Source of the DNA: a virus | Length of the DNA stretch: 31,397 nucleotides | Virus record (IMG/VR): IMGVR_UViG_3300042889_000228 | Span: 1-31,397 of that record | Strand: one strand, 5' to 3' | In this document: positions 9,189-18,625 of the stretch, piece after piece | How positions within the stretch are numbered: position 1 is the stretch's first letter | Layout of the letters: each line of letters opens with the position of its first letter | Notes under the pieces: model-generated | Told to the model about the DNA's origin: nothing | Seen by the model: the letters and a program-made list of their open reading frames with translations, nothing else | The model's database searches: none | Program-made: the position numbers and the translations under genes

Positions 9189-9680
9189 TTATTCTGCGCC
9201 TTGACTGTAGAGGAAGTTAAGTAACTCCTCCGCAGAGCCAGCGTTGTTCATGATGTTGAATGCATCATTCACATCATCTGGAGAAATAGCACCAGATGTT
9301 ACTGCATCTATTTGACGCAATGCAGCGAGGTCATTACCATCCACTGCGTTTTGTTGTGTAGGTGCAGCAATCCCAAATAGTTCGCTATTGTCAGTCAGCC
9401 AGTTACTGATGCTGTCCGAGGACATTTCAATATCTGCTGGAATGAATTTAGCAACCTTTGGGTTGACACCTTTCTCCGACAAGACTTGACTAATTGTTGC
9501 TTCCCGTTGGAACTTGCGCAATGCTTCCAATTCGGCTTGCAACTCTTTGAGTTGTTTGTCTTTCGCACGTTCGGCACGTCTAACTTTCTTGAGTACATCA
9601 TCAGATGAACCACGTTGTGGCGCATCGTCATAGTCCTCAAACTCAAAGTCATCGTCCCAGTCTTGTGTATTGTTGCTCAT
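9189..9680 (-). CDS. Capsid scaffolding protein
   Basis: I start at ATG 9680 (MSNNTQDWDDDFEFEDYDDA), with GGGAGA upstream; an earlier in-frame ATG gives a poor extension. The 163-residue protein has an acidic N-terminus, a long charged coiled-coil helix (DVLKKVRRAERAKDKQLKEL and so on, about residues 29-65) and a second helical domain. Acidic plus coiled-coil proteins immediately before the capsid gene are the classical scaffold arrangement. It may be a substrate of the HslV-like protease; that is inference. Confidence 0.8.
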   Translation of the reverse strand: MSNNTQDWDDDFEFEDYDDAPQRGSSDDVLKKVRRAERAKDKQLKELQAELEALRKFQREATISQVLSEKGVNPKVAKFIPADIEMSSDSISNWLTDNSELFGIAAPTQQNAVDGNDLAALRQIDAVTSGAISPDDVNDAFNIMNNAGSAEELLNFLYSQGAE

Positions 9681-9770
9681 CGCAACTATCTCCCTTACAT
9701 TAGTTGTTGTTCGTACAAGTCTCACTCCTACACAGGGGTATGTAGGTTGGTATGTACTACCGCTCTTTTA

Positions 9771-9797
9771 CTCGTTGGGGGCGGTTAATCCAACGAG
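9771..9797 (-). other. Stem-loop upstream of scaffold/capsid genes
   Basis: A perfect 8-bp stem (CTCGTTGG / CCAACGAG) with an 11-base loop lies between the virion gene ending at 9804 and the scaffold start. No U-tract follows on the minus strand. It may be an attenuator or an RNA-processing site giving a separate scaffold-capsid transcript. Confidence 0.5.
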
Positions 9798-9803
9798 AGT
9801 TTG

Positions 9804-10679
9804 TTATACTTGCTTTTTGCGACCTAGTGAACCAGTTGTGATACCAGTGGTACCACCAAACTGTGCACGAGCCTGTGAACGAAGACGCTTTGCTGATGCT
9901 GATTCCGCACCAGTTAATGCTTCTGACTCAAGTTCTGCTTGTGTTGGTCCAGTTTCACCAAACATGCGAGATGCTTGTTGAATTCCACTACGTTCACGGG
10001 CAACTTGCTGGAATCCAGTCATAGCCTTTTCACGAGTTACACCTCGGCGAGCAAGGTCTTCTGTGTTAAGTGATGACGCAATACCAGCAGCAGCAGCCTC
10101 AACCTTAATTGCAGCAGAACCAAATTTAATCTTCTGTTGAACTGAATCTGTTGTGCCAGTAACCAAGGACCTAGCCAAGTCATCATCAGTAAGACTAGGA
10201 AACTCTCTTTTAATCTGGTCTTTAAGTGCTTGGTCTGCAGTTGTAACTGCATAGTATGCATTGTTAATGCGCTCTTGAACTTCATCAACAGATGTTTTAC
10301 CAGAGATAAACTGTTTAATATTTGCATCAGTTGCTAAATCAGCAAATGCTGTTTTTGAGCGTAACACCGAGGCATAAGACCTTTCGGTCTGAATGTAATC
10401 ACTAATATTGGAGAACTCTGGTTGTGTTCCTGTGGCAATAGCATCATTGCGTTGAGCAAGGTAAACAGAAAAGCGGTCACGAAATCCAGCAAGTTCAGGT
10501 GACTCAGTGTCAGTTAAAACTAAATCATAAATAGTTGGGTCATTGTATGCGACAAGATTTGTGTCAACATATTTTTTAGCAACAGTATATAAACTATTAA
10601 CCCAAGGATTTCTTGCAGAATCAATACCAGTTAACTGTGTAAAGATTCTAGCAAATGCTACTTCGTCAGCATACGACAT
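9804..10679 (-). CDS. Unknown helical virion protein
   Basis: This 291-residue protein begins MSYADEVAFARIFTQLTGID and is almost entirely alpha-helical, with Ala/Gln-rich stretches (AAIKVEAAAAGIASSLN, ESASAKRLRSQARAQFGG) and a basic C-terminus (GSLGRKKQV). Helical proteins between portal and scaffold are often internal or ejected virion proteins. It directly follows the EF-hand-bearing gene with no gap. No family recognised. Confidence 0.65.
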   Translation of the reverse strand: MSYADEVAFARIFTQLTGIDSARNPWVNSLYTVAKKYVDTNLVAYNDPTIYDLVLTDTESPELAGFRDRFSVYLAQRNDAIATGTQPEFSNISDYIQTERSYASVLRSKTAFADLATDANIKQFISGKTSVDEVQERINNAYYAVTTADQALKDQIKREFPSLTDDDLARSLVTGTTDSVQQKIKFGSAAIKVEAAAAGIASSLNTEDLARRGVTREKAMTGFQQVARERSGIQQASRMFGETGPTQAELESEALTGAESASAKRLRSQARAQFGGTTGITTGSLGRKKQV

Positions 10680-11828
10680 TTAGAATCCCATCGCTGAAGC
10701 AAGACCAGATGCGAAACTGGATGCTTCTCTTTGTGCAGTAGTAGTATTACGAAAACGAATATCCTGACGTAAACGCTTGTAAGCGTCTCCATAGGACGGA
10801 AGTGTTTCACCATTAATTAGACTTTGTACGGTGGCATCAGTTAAAGATATGTTATTCATGTCCGTCTCAAAGGTATCAGCCATTAGTTTAATGTATGGAT
10901 TAGCAAGGTCACGAACAGTTAGTGCAGGTTCTCTAAGTAGACGGTCAGAGAAGTTTCTGTACAAAGCCGCCGCTTGCTTTCGGTTGTCAGCCAGCACGTC
11001 TTCTGCTGTGGTTTCTCCCTTAACAATCTTACGTACGTTAGATATGATTTCACGGTCACTAAGGAAGATGCCCATGTTCTCGGCATTCTGACGTAGCGCA
11101 TCCTGAGTCTCACCTAGTTTTCCACCTAGGTCAATGTATTCATCGTTAGGTGAAATTTTATCTAAAACTCTACCAATGTACTTATCGGTAAATGTCTTGT
11201 CATCAAAGTTTTGAGTAGTAGTTGTAGTGGTAGTTCCACCTTTGCGGCTTACTCTTGTTACAGTTCCAGCCTTAGCAGCCTTGTTAAACTCCTTAAAGAA
11301 GTTTCCCTTTTCTGTATCATCAGCCTTACGACCAAACATAGTTAGCATAACGTTATCAATAATTGAATCTGCAGTTGTACGGTCATACTGTTGCACACTT
11401 TTAGTTGTGTAACTACTTGGACCGCCACCACTAGTAGTTGTTAGTGCTGTACCATCTTCGGCATAACCACCAAGGTAAGCCTGTGCTATTTGGAATGGTG
11501 TCTTTGTACCACCAGATGCATCAGCCTTATCAACCATAGAAGCCCAGAATGTTTCTGGTGTACGGTTGCTAATTGCCCTGTTTTCTTTTAATGTTTTAAA
11601 GGTTGATTGTAGCCATGAGTATTCTGGTACACCAGGTACCATGTAACCTTTGGCTTCATCAATGGACTTGCGAATAAGTATGGCATCACCGCGACCATTG
11701 GTCTTCCAACCAACTTTACCTTTGTTACTGCCATTACCACTGCCTGAGCCAGATTCTTGTTCTTTCTTAAATCTGTCACGCTCGGCTTTGGTTATAGTTC
11801 CATTGCCATCGTAGTCAGGACCTGCCAT
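10680..11828 (-). CDS. Virion protein with N-terminal EF-hand-like calcium loop
   Basis: I start at ATG 11828, which overlaps the preceding stop as TAATG, rather than four codons earlier. The protein (382 aa) opens MAGPDYDGNGTITKAERDRF, where DYDGNGTITKAE at residues 5-16 fits the 12-residue EF-hand loop (Asp1, Asp3, Asn5, Thr7, Ile8, Glu12). A Gly/Ser linker and a long helical region follow. A Thr-rich insert (KGGTTTTTTTQNFDD) divides it. Probably an internal or connector virion protein with one calcium site. Only one EF-hand is present, so calcium binding is inferred. Confidence 0.65.
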   Translation of the reverse strand: MAGPDYDGNGTITKAERDRFKKEQESGSGSGNGSNKGKVGWKTNGRGDAILIRKSIDEAKGYMVPGVPEYSWLQSTFKTLKENRAISNRTPETFWASMVDKADASGGTKTPFQIAQAYLGGYAEDGTALTTTSGGGPSSYTTKSVQQYDRTTADSIIDNVMLTMFGRKADDTEKGNFFKEFNKAAKAGTVTRVSRKGGTTTTTTTQNFDDKTFTDKYIGRVLDKISPNDEYIDLGGKLGETQDALRQNAENMGIFLSDREIISNVRKIVKGETTAEDVLADNRKQAAALYRNFSDRLLREPALTVRDLANPYIKLMADTFETDMNNISLTDATVQSLINGETLPSYGDAYKRLRQDIRFRNTTTAQREASSFASGLASAMGF

Positions 11829-14800
11829 TACTCTCCCCAAACATTATTATTATCAATAGGTTCATAAGTATCATTATAAAAGAATATCTGGAAAAACTTC
11901 ATTACCTCAGGGTCTTTGTTTGCCAAATCTTCAAGTATTTGATTGCGTGATGCATCAATTTCTTTGGTGCTAACACCGTCAATCTTTTGTTGAACATAGT
12001 CTGGACGGAAATCATTTATGTATATGTCAGCAAGTTGAACAATCTTGCTTCTATTTCCAACACTGTTCATAAACTTTTTGTCGTTTATGAGAACAACCAT
12101 AGAGCGAATGTCAAGCATTCTATCTTTCTTTTCAAACTCTTGTCTGCGTATGCCAACATTAGGATACTTAAGATACAATTCTTCTTTAAATTGTTTCTTT
12201 AAATCTTCGTAGAAATATGCAGGTTGTTCCGTCCCATTAAGTGCATCACCTTGCTGCATTAAATCAATTTCTGCAGAGTATGGATAATACTCGTTGTTGA
12301 AAGCACGTTTTTGAGTGTCATACTTAATGTTTTCTCTGTTAGTATCCTTGTACTTTAATGGCTTACCATTAATTTTATTGTTGTACAAAAACTCATCAGA
12401 CAAAGCGCTACGGTCTTTTGAAGGATTTCCTTCGTTTACAAAATATCCAATAACATCGCTATCAGGATTATTTTCATCAATTAAAGCAATTTTTTCTGAG
12501 TTAAGTTTAAGGTTGTAAATACTTTGTGGATTAGCAAAAATTCCAAAACGATTCTCAGCAGCAGATGTTGTTGATGCTAACACTGCTTGATAAATAGGAC
12601 TCTGACTTTCATCAAATGACTGAGCAAACTTTAGTGTGCCTTCTTCATAGCCATATTGCTTAATAAGTCCGTTTAGTTTTTTACGTTCCATTTCTGCTTT
12701 AGATATTAACTTAGGCTTAGCGATAGCACCAAAGGTGCCTGAAAGAAATTCAGCAATGTAACCTCTAGCGGCTAATGCAAATGCTTTAGTGATAGCCTTA
12801 CCATGACCATCTGCAGTCAGGTAGTTACCCTTTGCATATTCCTCAGAAACTATAGTGTTGTACAATGACTGAGTTTTAGACATGGCACTATTAGTTGGGT
12901 CATCATCGTAAATGGAACCAAGATGAATCAATGACTTCCACTGCGAAGCATAACCAAATGCTCCACGCACCGTGGAAAATACCCAGTTCTCATCAGGATT
13001 TTCTTTATTGTCCTTATAGAACTTGATAACGTGGTCTTGAATAAAGTTAGGTCCTAGACCCATTTCCATTGCAAACCTGTCAGGGTCATACTTTGTGCCA
13101 GACAATGAGCGCATTATATTTGAACCAATAGTATCAATAACTGGACCACCAAGAGATGGTACACCAGGTACCTGACCCTGGAATGCTAAGTCAAGGCTAC
13201 TCTTGTAGATACCTGCGTAATCTTGACCAAAGAAATCAGCAACTGGTTTTGGCAAACCAACTATGATTTGATTTCTTTCAGCACTCCATGGTGTATCAAA
13301 TAGTGTTTGTTCACCATCTTCATTGTAAACAACGCCAAGTTTGTTTGGTACATTCCATAGTTGAAGCGCTTGGAAAAGTATTTGTGGACGGTCCTTTACG
13401 GCTCCTAGCCAGAAGCGAGAAGAGTTTTGACCAGACATGTAGAATGGGGTAAAGAACTGCATAACTTGACCAAAATCGGTGTACCGTTCAATAGAGTAAA
13501 GTTTTTCCATTACTTGTTTGTACGCTTCACTACGAGCAGCGTTAAGGATTTGCTGTTCGTATCTTTCTGGGTTTTTTCCTGAGTCAATTAGGAACTGTGT
13601 ACGTCTACGAACTTCGTTGCGGTAAACCATGCGATAAAATGGGATACGAACAAAGGTATCTTCTGGTCTTGTTCCAAAGAAGTTGAATAACTTGTTAACA
13701 AATCCCTTGTATGCACGTTTAACCGCTTTACCTTGGTCTTCTGCGTGCAGTGTTACGTCATATCCACGTGCTGGCATACGGTCAAGTTCAGGAATCTTAA
13801 GTGAATCTTCTGGAGTAAAGGTTCTATCAAGAACTTTTTGTCGCAATGCTGATAGGTCTTCACCATTAGCACCCACCAACGGGTAACGTTCTGCAATATC
13901 TACTGAGCGAATTTCAATAATTCTATCGTAACCCTTGCTGACTCCGCCTGGGTAGTAAGAAGCATCGTCATACATGGTTTCGCGCCACTTGGCACTAGCA
14001 CTAGTCTTTGCCCAAGCCTTAACTGATTCAACAGTTCCACCCTCAAGGAACAATCTTGCAACATCATCATTGTAGTAGATGTTATTTGAGTGTTCAGAGA
14101 ATGCTTCAGCCCAACGTGGATTCATTAATCCAACTTTGTTTCCATCAACGGCTATAGTTGGGAAAATTGTTGCTTCTCTTACTTGCTTGTTCCATGCTTG
14201 TTCTGCGATTGCTGAACGAACATTTAATATTGTGCTGCTTGTGCTGGCGTTTGAAGATATTTGTCCAAGCATGATTTCGTTAATTGCATTACTGAATGAA
14301 TCATCAAAGAAGTATCCCTTAACTGGTTCAAACTTACCCTCAGGTAGTGACCTAAATGGTATTTTTCCTTTTTGCGTACCAGTCTTTTGTTTTACAAAAT
14401 TTCCCTTATCACCAATAAACTTCTCAAGTTCACCACGCAACTGTGCACGATTAAGTAAAGAAAGCATTGACGCATCAGCGGCAAGTCCAATGTTTCCAAT
14501 AGAGTTAATTAAGTCAGGCATTAAAGCCTCAACACCTGGGGATGGCGATGTTTTACTTGCTGTATAGGCTAACTGATTAACTGCTTCTTGAGTTTGGGAT
14601 TTAATATATCCATAGGTAACACTTAATTGCTGATAAGACATTGAGTTTGAAAGTTCCCAAGCAAGTTTGTAATCACCACTAGTTAGCGCATCAAGGAATG
14701 GAACGGATATGTCATTTGGACGGTCAGCCTCAAATAAATTTCCAACAGTTCTGCGCACTGCAGTAATTCCAGCACTTTGTGAAGGACTTGCTGCAACATA

Positions 14801-17500
14801 ATTTTCAATACCATTTTTAGAATCACGCAAGATATTCATTGACATTGCAACACTGTCGGAAGCAGTTAAGAATGTATCTTCTGCTGCAATTTGAGCGATG
14901 CTCATATTTTTGGTGTGAGAATCAAACTTTAAGTTAAACTCTATGTCTTGTTTTTTCTGCTGAGTCTGACCCCTGCGGTTCTTAATACCACGACTAATGC
15001 GACCAGAGTTAGTAAAGTCAGTAAACATGTCAGCGTAACCGAATCCACGCTCTTCGTGGAATGAAGCCATCATTACAACAACACGACTCATACCTTCAGC
15101 AACGTTACGTGTGGTGTAAACAAAGCCAAGAAGAGTTAATGGTTTCCAAATTTGATTTTGCCATGCTAGTACTGCGTTAGCAAGAGTATCTTTACCAACT
15201 GTAAACGCTTCTCCAGCATTTTTACTAATTGTTCCTGGCATATTAACTGCATAGTTTTCAGCATTTTTAACAATGTCATCAATTAACCTAGCGTCAAAGA
15301 CTCCCTGTTTAATGTAATCAACAATTCCATTAAGTAGTTTTTTATTGTTAATAACAAAATCTTCTACGTCTTCAACGCGAGGAGCAAAGTGCACACCTGG
15401 AACCTGGGACTCCATTCCTGGAGTACCGCGAATAAGTTCATCTACAACATACTTTTCATCTGCTGCAGTTCTTGTAGCACGACCTTGACTTTGTGCATAA
15501 TCATCAGCAATGTCTTCAATTAAAAACTTTAACTGGGGGATTTGTATTCCCTTAAACTTTTCTACAACAGTGTAATCTTTTTCTGCTGCACGGCGAATTA
15601 CCTGAGAGCGCTTCTGAGTTGTCTTTATATTAATTTGTTCAAATATACGAACAAACAATGCTCTTTGCTCTGCGTTTAAACTATTAACTGATGGAATATG
15701 CTTAGCAGAAACATCAACCTGCATATCAACAACTTGCTTTTCTGCTAAGTTCCACCTAGAAGCCTTAGTGCTTTCCATTAAGTATTGGTTGTAACGTGAT
15801 TTCTGCCATTCACCAGATTTACCAGTTGCTTTTGCGTGACTACGAAAACGTGCAGCCATTTCAAGATGCGAACGGTCTCCAGCAGGACCAGAGAACTGCG
15901 CTAAACCACTAGGTGTTTCGTGAACACGCGAACCTGGATTTGCCCAGTAAGCCATGTAAGTTCCGTCTGGGCGTTGTGATGTTCCCCAGTATGATTCATC
16001 AGCCTTGCGACCAGCAGCAATTCTTTTATCTTCAAGTTTTCTTAGTGCATAAACAGGAACTGTCTGGTTAACCATAGTTGGACCAGTGCCTTGAATGTCA
16101 TACAAAAGTTGAGCCTCACGACTTTTTGAAGCAATGTCTTTGCGAAGTTCTTCTAGTGTTGTATCACGGAGGGTGTATGCCCACTGTTGTTCTTCAATAG
16201 TTGGAACGGTCTTATTTATAGTTCCAGGAATAATTAATTGCTGAGGACTATCAACAGAGTCAATAGGAGCAGTGTAACGATTAGGGTCAAAAATATCTTC
16301 AACATATGCGGTGACTGAACGTTCTCTAGCCTGAAGTGATTCTAGTTCACTGGCTAGGCGTTCGCTACGCACAGCAAGTTCGTCAAACTTTCCACCACTT
16401 AAATCCATACCAGCAGCAACGGTGTCAGCAACGAGTTCACGACCACCAATAATATGAGCCTTAATTAAAATTGGTGAAGTGTTGCCTGAAGCCTTACCAA
16501 CCATGGGGTGCCATAGCAATGCACTAGGTTGTAAATTATTTGGGTCTTCAGCAAGACGAGCAACTTCGTCATAGAGAGGACTAAAAGAGTTTCTGATTAG
16601 TGGGTCTTTAGCGTCATCCGCTTCTCTTAAAAGAGTTGGTAAATTTTTTGAATTTACTGGACGAACGATGTACCTCATGCGTGCGCTTTGAGCAACACCA
16701 GGAATAATATTTACAGGGTCTGGAATATTAAAGAAAAAATCACCAACACCAGAAAAGAATCTTGGTGCTCCTTGGCTATAAAATTCATCAACTTCTTGAC
16801 TATTTTCCCAGTCAAGTTTTTCAGCACCTTGTGTTCCAGAAATTGCATTAGCAATAAGTAAGATACCAGCACGCATTGGAGAACCTACACGGCGAGCGTA
16901 AATATCATTTGGGTCATCTTCTGGATTTACAGGACGGCGAGATGTTTCTAAAGCCTTCTGGAATAATGGACTTTGTTCGCCAAACTGTGAGTTTAATCCA
17001 AAAAATTCTTCAGCAAACGTTCCAGAGATATCTTTATTCTGTTCACGGAAGGTTGGTGATGCAACTAGGAATGACGCAGCAATGTATGGGCGGATGTACT
17101 GTGCACCAGGACGAAGTATCGGTTCAAGTAGTTCCGCACTACCTAAAGGCGGAACAGTTACCATTGGTATTCCAGCCTGGTCAAGTCTTGGATTGCCATT
17201 CTTATCAAGAATTGGCTGACCATATATTTGACTTGGTTGGTCGTCAAAAACAGTTCCCCTTTTAAGAACACCTAGAACTGTAGACTTTTGCTCTTCTGTT
17301 ACCGTGTTTTTAATTATAGAACCAAATGGAGCAAGCATACTTGCATACTTTTTATTCTTATTAAAGAATGAAGATACCGCATTGCCAGCAACAGTAGCAA
17401 AGTCTTGAGCACCTTGAGGAATTGTAATTAAACCATCAGCAGCATTTGCAACTGGATTGCTAGGACGTAACGGTTTTTCGGAGGATTCTCTTCTAACCAT
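11828..17500 (-). CDS. Giant virion structural protein (1890 aa)
   Basis: This is the largest gene of the window. It lies between two small portal-side genes and the EF-hand protein. The N-terminus is Ser/Pro-rich (MVRRESSEKPLRPSNPVANA), with a hydrophobic turn around residues 775-800 (KPLTLLGFVYTTRNVAEG). The C-terminal 400 residues are Tyr/Asn/Lys-rich (YIAEFLSGTFGAIAKPKLIS). There are no tape-measure-like repeats. In podoviruses such giant proteins in this slot are often internal proteins ejected with the DNA, and that is my best guess. It could instead replace a MuF-like minor capsid protein. One lone GTTTAAAC lies inside at 15674. Confidence 0.6.
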   Translation of the reverse strand: MVRRESSEKPLRPSNPVANAADGLITIPQGAQDFATVAGNAVSSFFNKNKKYASMLAPFGSIIKNTVTEEQKSTVLGVLKRGTVFDDQPSQIYGQPILDKNGNPRLDQAGIPMVTVPPLGSAELLEPILRPGAQYIRPYIAASFLVASPTFREQNKDISGTFAEEFFGLNSQFGEQSPLFQKALETSRRPVNPEDDPNDIYARRVGSPMRAGILLIANAISGTQGAEKLDWENSQEVDEFYSQGAPRFFSGVGDFFFNIPDPVNIIPGVAQSARMRYIVRPVNSKNLPTLLREADDAKDPLIRNSFSPLYDEVARLAEDPNNLQPSALLWHPMVGKASGNTSPILIKAHIIGGRELVADTVAAGMDLSGGKFDELAVRSERLASELESLQARERSVTAYVEDIFDPNRYTAPIDSVDSPQQLIIPGTINKTVPTIEEQQWAYTLRDTTLEELRKDIASKSREAQLLYDIQGTGPTMVNQTVPVYALRKLEDKRIAAGRKADESYWGTSQRPDGTYMAYWANPGSRVHETPSGLAQFSGPAGDRSHLEMAARFRSHAKATGKSGEWQKSRYNQYLMESTKASRWNLAEKQVVDMQVDVSAKHIPSVNSLNAEQRALFVRIFEQINIKTTQKRSQVIRRAAEKDYTVVEKFKGIQIPQLKFLIEDIADDYAQSQGRATRTAADEKYVVDELIRGTPGMESQVPGVHFAPRVEDVEDFVINNKKLLNGIVDYIKQGVFDARLIDDIVKNAENYAVNMPGTISKNAGEAFTVGKDTLANAVLAWQNQIWKPLTLLGFVYTTRNVAEGMSRVVVMMASFHEERGFGYADMFTDFTNSGRISRGIKNRRGQTQQKKQDIEFNLKFDSHTKNMSIAQIAAEDTFLTASDSVAMSMNILRDSKNGIENYVAASPSQSAGITAVRRTVGNLFEADRPNDISVPFLDALTSGDYKLAWELSNSMSYQQLSVTYGYIKSQTQEAVNQLAYTASKTSPSPGVEALMPDLINSIGNIGLAADASMLSLLNRAQLRGELEKFIGDKGNFVKQKTGTQKGKIPFRSLPEGKFEPVKGYFFDDSFSNAINEIMLGQISSNASTSSTILNVRSAIAEQAWNKQVREATIFPTIAVDGNKVGLMNPRWAEAFSEHSNNIYYNDDVARLFLEGGTVESVKAWAKTSASAKWRETMYDDASYYPGGVSKGYDRIIEIRSVDIAERYPLVGANGEDLSALRQKVLDRTFTPEDSLKIPELDRMPARGYDVTLHAEDQGKAVKRAYKGFVNKLFNFFGTRPEDTFVRIPFYRMVYRNEVRRRTQFLIDSGKNPERYEQQILNAARSEAYKQVMEKLYSIERYTDFGQVMQFFTPFYMSGQNSSRFWLGAVKDRPQILFQALQLWNVPNKLGVVYNEDGEQTLFDTPWSAERNQIIVGLPKPVADFFGQDYAGIYKSSLDLAFQGQVPGVPSLGGPVIDTIGSNIMRSLSGTKYDPDRFAMEMGLGPNFIQDHVIKFYKDNKENPDENWVFSTVRGAFGYASQWKSLIHLGSIYDDDPTNSAMSKTQSLYNTIVSEEYAKGNYLTADGHGKAITKAFALAARGYIAEFLSGTFGAIAKPKLISKAEMERKKLNGLIKQYGYEEGTLKFAQSFDESQSPIYQAVLASTTSAAENRFGIFANPQSIYNLKLNSEKIALIDENNPDSDVIGYFVNEGNPSKDRSALSDEFLYNNKINGKPLKYKDTNRENIKYDTQKRAFNNEYYPYSAEIDLMQQGDALNGTEQPAYFYEDLKKQFKEELYLKYPNVGIRRQEFEKKDRMLDIRSMVVLINDKKFMNSVGNRSKIVQLADIYINDFRPDYVQQKIDGVSTKEIDASRNQILEDLANKDPEVMKFFQIFFYNDTYEPIDNNNVWGE

Positions 17501-17664
17501 TACTCTCCAATCCTTTGTCCGTTGTTTGCTTCAACCATTTCGGCTATAAACTTGTTTCGTTCTTCAGTTGATTCCCAAGGAACCATGGCAAAAGCAAAAG
17601 TAACTTCTGGAACTTCATAGCCAAATAAATTAGAAAAGGCTGCAATGTGCTTGTCTATTGACAT
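17500..17664 (-). CDS. 54-residue small protein
   Basis: This short frame reads MSIDKHIAAFSNLFGYEVPE... and ends EANNGQRIGE. It is coupled by TAATG overlaps on both sides and so is likely real, although short. It contains a helix likely to pack (ESTEERNKFIAEMVEANN). It could be a small connector or chaperone for the giant protein. Unknown function. Confidence 0.6.
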   Translation of the reverse strand: MSIDKHIAAFSNLFGYEVPEVTFAFAMVPWESTEERNKFIAEMVEANNGQRIGE

Positions 17665-18113
17665 TAAATACCCTGTTGATTAAATGATGACTTAATTAGA
17701 CCCATAAAAATTTTAAATGCATCTGGTGCATCAGGCTGTGACGCAAGTGCTTCAAGTTCTGGCATATACTTTTCAATCATTGCATAACGACCAACAGGTT
17801 CTGGTGTACGACCAGGACCAACTGGAGCACCAGCAGTTACTGGTTCATTTGGTCGTTCTGTAGGTGCAAATAAATTTGTAAGTTGCTGACGTGGTTGTGT
17901 TGCTACACTTGGCGCAGGGACATTAGGTACTGGATTACCTTGCATTGGTGCACCTGACTGCATATCTGCCAACGCTTTTCTTTCTCCATATTTACCGCCA
18001 CCTGCAATTTCTTTAGCACCTTGGATTGGACCGCCGTCAGTGCGGCGTGAAAGAGAACCTGGACCCGATACTGCAGCAGGGTTGGCTGGCTTGCGATATC
18101 CACCTTTAGCCAT
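17664..18113 (-). CDS. Gly/Pro-rich protein downstream of the protease
   Basis: The 149-residue protein has a basic, Gly/Pro-rich N-terminus (MAKGGYRKPANPAAVSGPGS) and a disordered Pro-rich middle (PVPNVPAPSVATQPR). A helical C-terminus follows (YAMIEKYMPELEALASQPDA, FKIFMGLIKSSFNQQGI). TAATG overlaps connect it to both neighbours. The disordered N-terminus with a folded helical C-terminus would suit a scaffold-like or protease-targeted capsid assembly factor; that is inference. Confidence 0.6.
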   Translation of the reverse strand: MAKGGYRKPANPAAVSGPGSLSRRTDGGPIQGAKEIAGGGKYGERKALADMQSGAPMQGNPVPNVPAPSVATQPRQQLTNLFAPTERPNEPVTAGAPVGPGRTPEPVGRYAMIEKYMPELEALASQPDAPDAFKIFMGLIKSSFNQQGI

Positions 18114-18625
18114 TATTGTCCTCTTTCAACTATCTGGATTTTTCCACCAGTATTAATATCAAATTTTTTAGCAATCTTCATTGCTTCTTGCAGTGTTGCG
18201 CCATGCGCAATAGCACCAAGTGCGTAAGCAGCACCAGTGCCTATTCCATAAACACCCGTGTTTGTTTCAAGCACAGCGTAGTTAGATGCGACATGAAATA
18301 CTCTGTCTTTAAATCCAACAAGGAATACAAAGTCTTCATCTTCTTTCAGTGTGATACCAGCATCTTCATGTTGCTTGCGCATCTCAGGAATAAACTTAGA
18401 CACCATGAAGGTGTAGGCTTCTGAACCGTCATACTTCGGTGGTTCCCATCCGTACAAGATAACGTCACAGCAACGTGAATTACCAGCACCAGCCATTACG
18501 TACTGACTAACTTCAACAATCTTCTTCATGCTTCTATGTTGATACGGTCGTTCGGTATCTGTTACTTGTGCATCTGCTGCAAAGGTAAAACCTTTAGCAT
18601 TTTTAATGGCAATGATTGTAGTCAT
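18113..18625 (-). CDS. HslV/proteasome-like Ntn-hydrolase, candidate prohead protease
   Basis: The product (170 aa) begins Met-Thr-Thr, so cutting off Met would expose an N-terminal Thr nucleophile. Counting that Thr as 1, Asp17 (AADAQVT), Lys33 (SMKKIV) and Gly45 (MAGAGNS) fall at the positions of the catalytic Asp17, Lys33 and oxyanion Gly45 in HslV. A later GIGTGAAYALGAIAHG at 126-141 matches the HslV IGSGGPYA segment, with Thr in place of Ser. At about 170 residues it is HslV-sized. It overlaps the portal stop by TAATG, precedes scaffold and capsid, and no other prohead protease is visible. The family call is strong; a capsid-maturation role is inference. Confidence 0.85.
   Translation of the reverse strand: MTTIIAIKNAKGFTFAADAQVTDTERPYQHRSMKKIVEVSQYVMAGAGNSRCCDVILYGWEPPKYDGSEAYTFMVSKFIPEMRKQHEDAGITLKEDEDFVFLVGFKDRVFHVASNYAVLETNTGVYGIGTGAAYALGAIAHGATLQEAMKIAKKFDINTGGKIQIVERGQ

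Noticed and set aside
16876-17265. Plus-strand frame opposite the giant virion gene
   Set aside because: Shadow of a long coding frame, no start signal, and it conflicts with a 5.7-kb gene.
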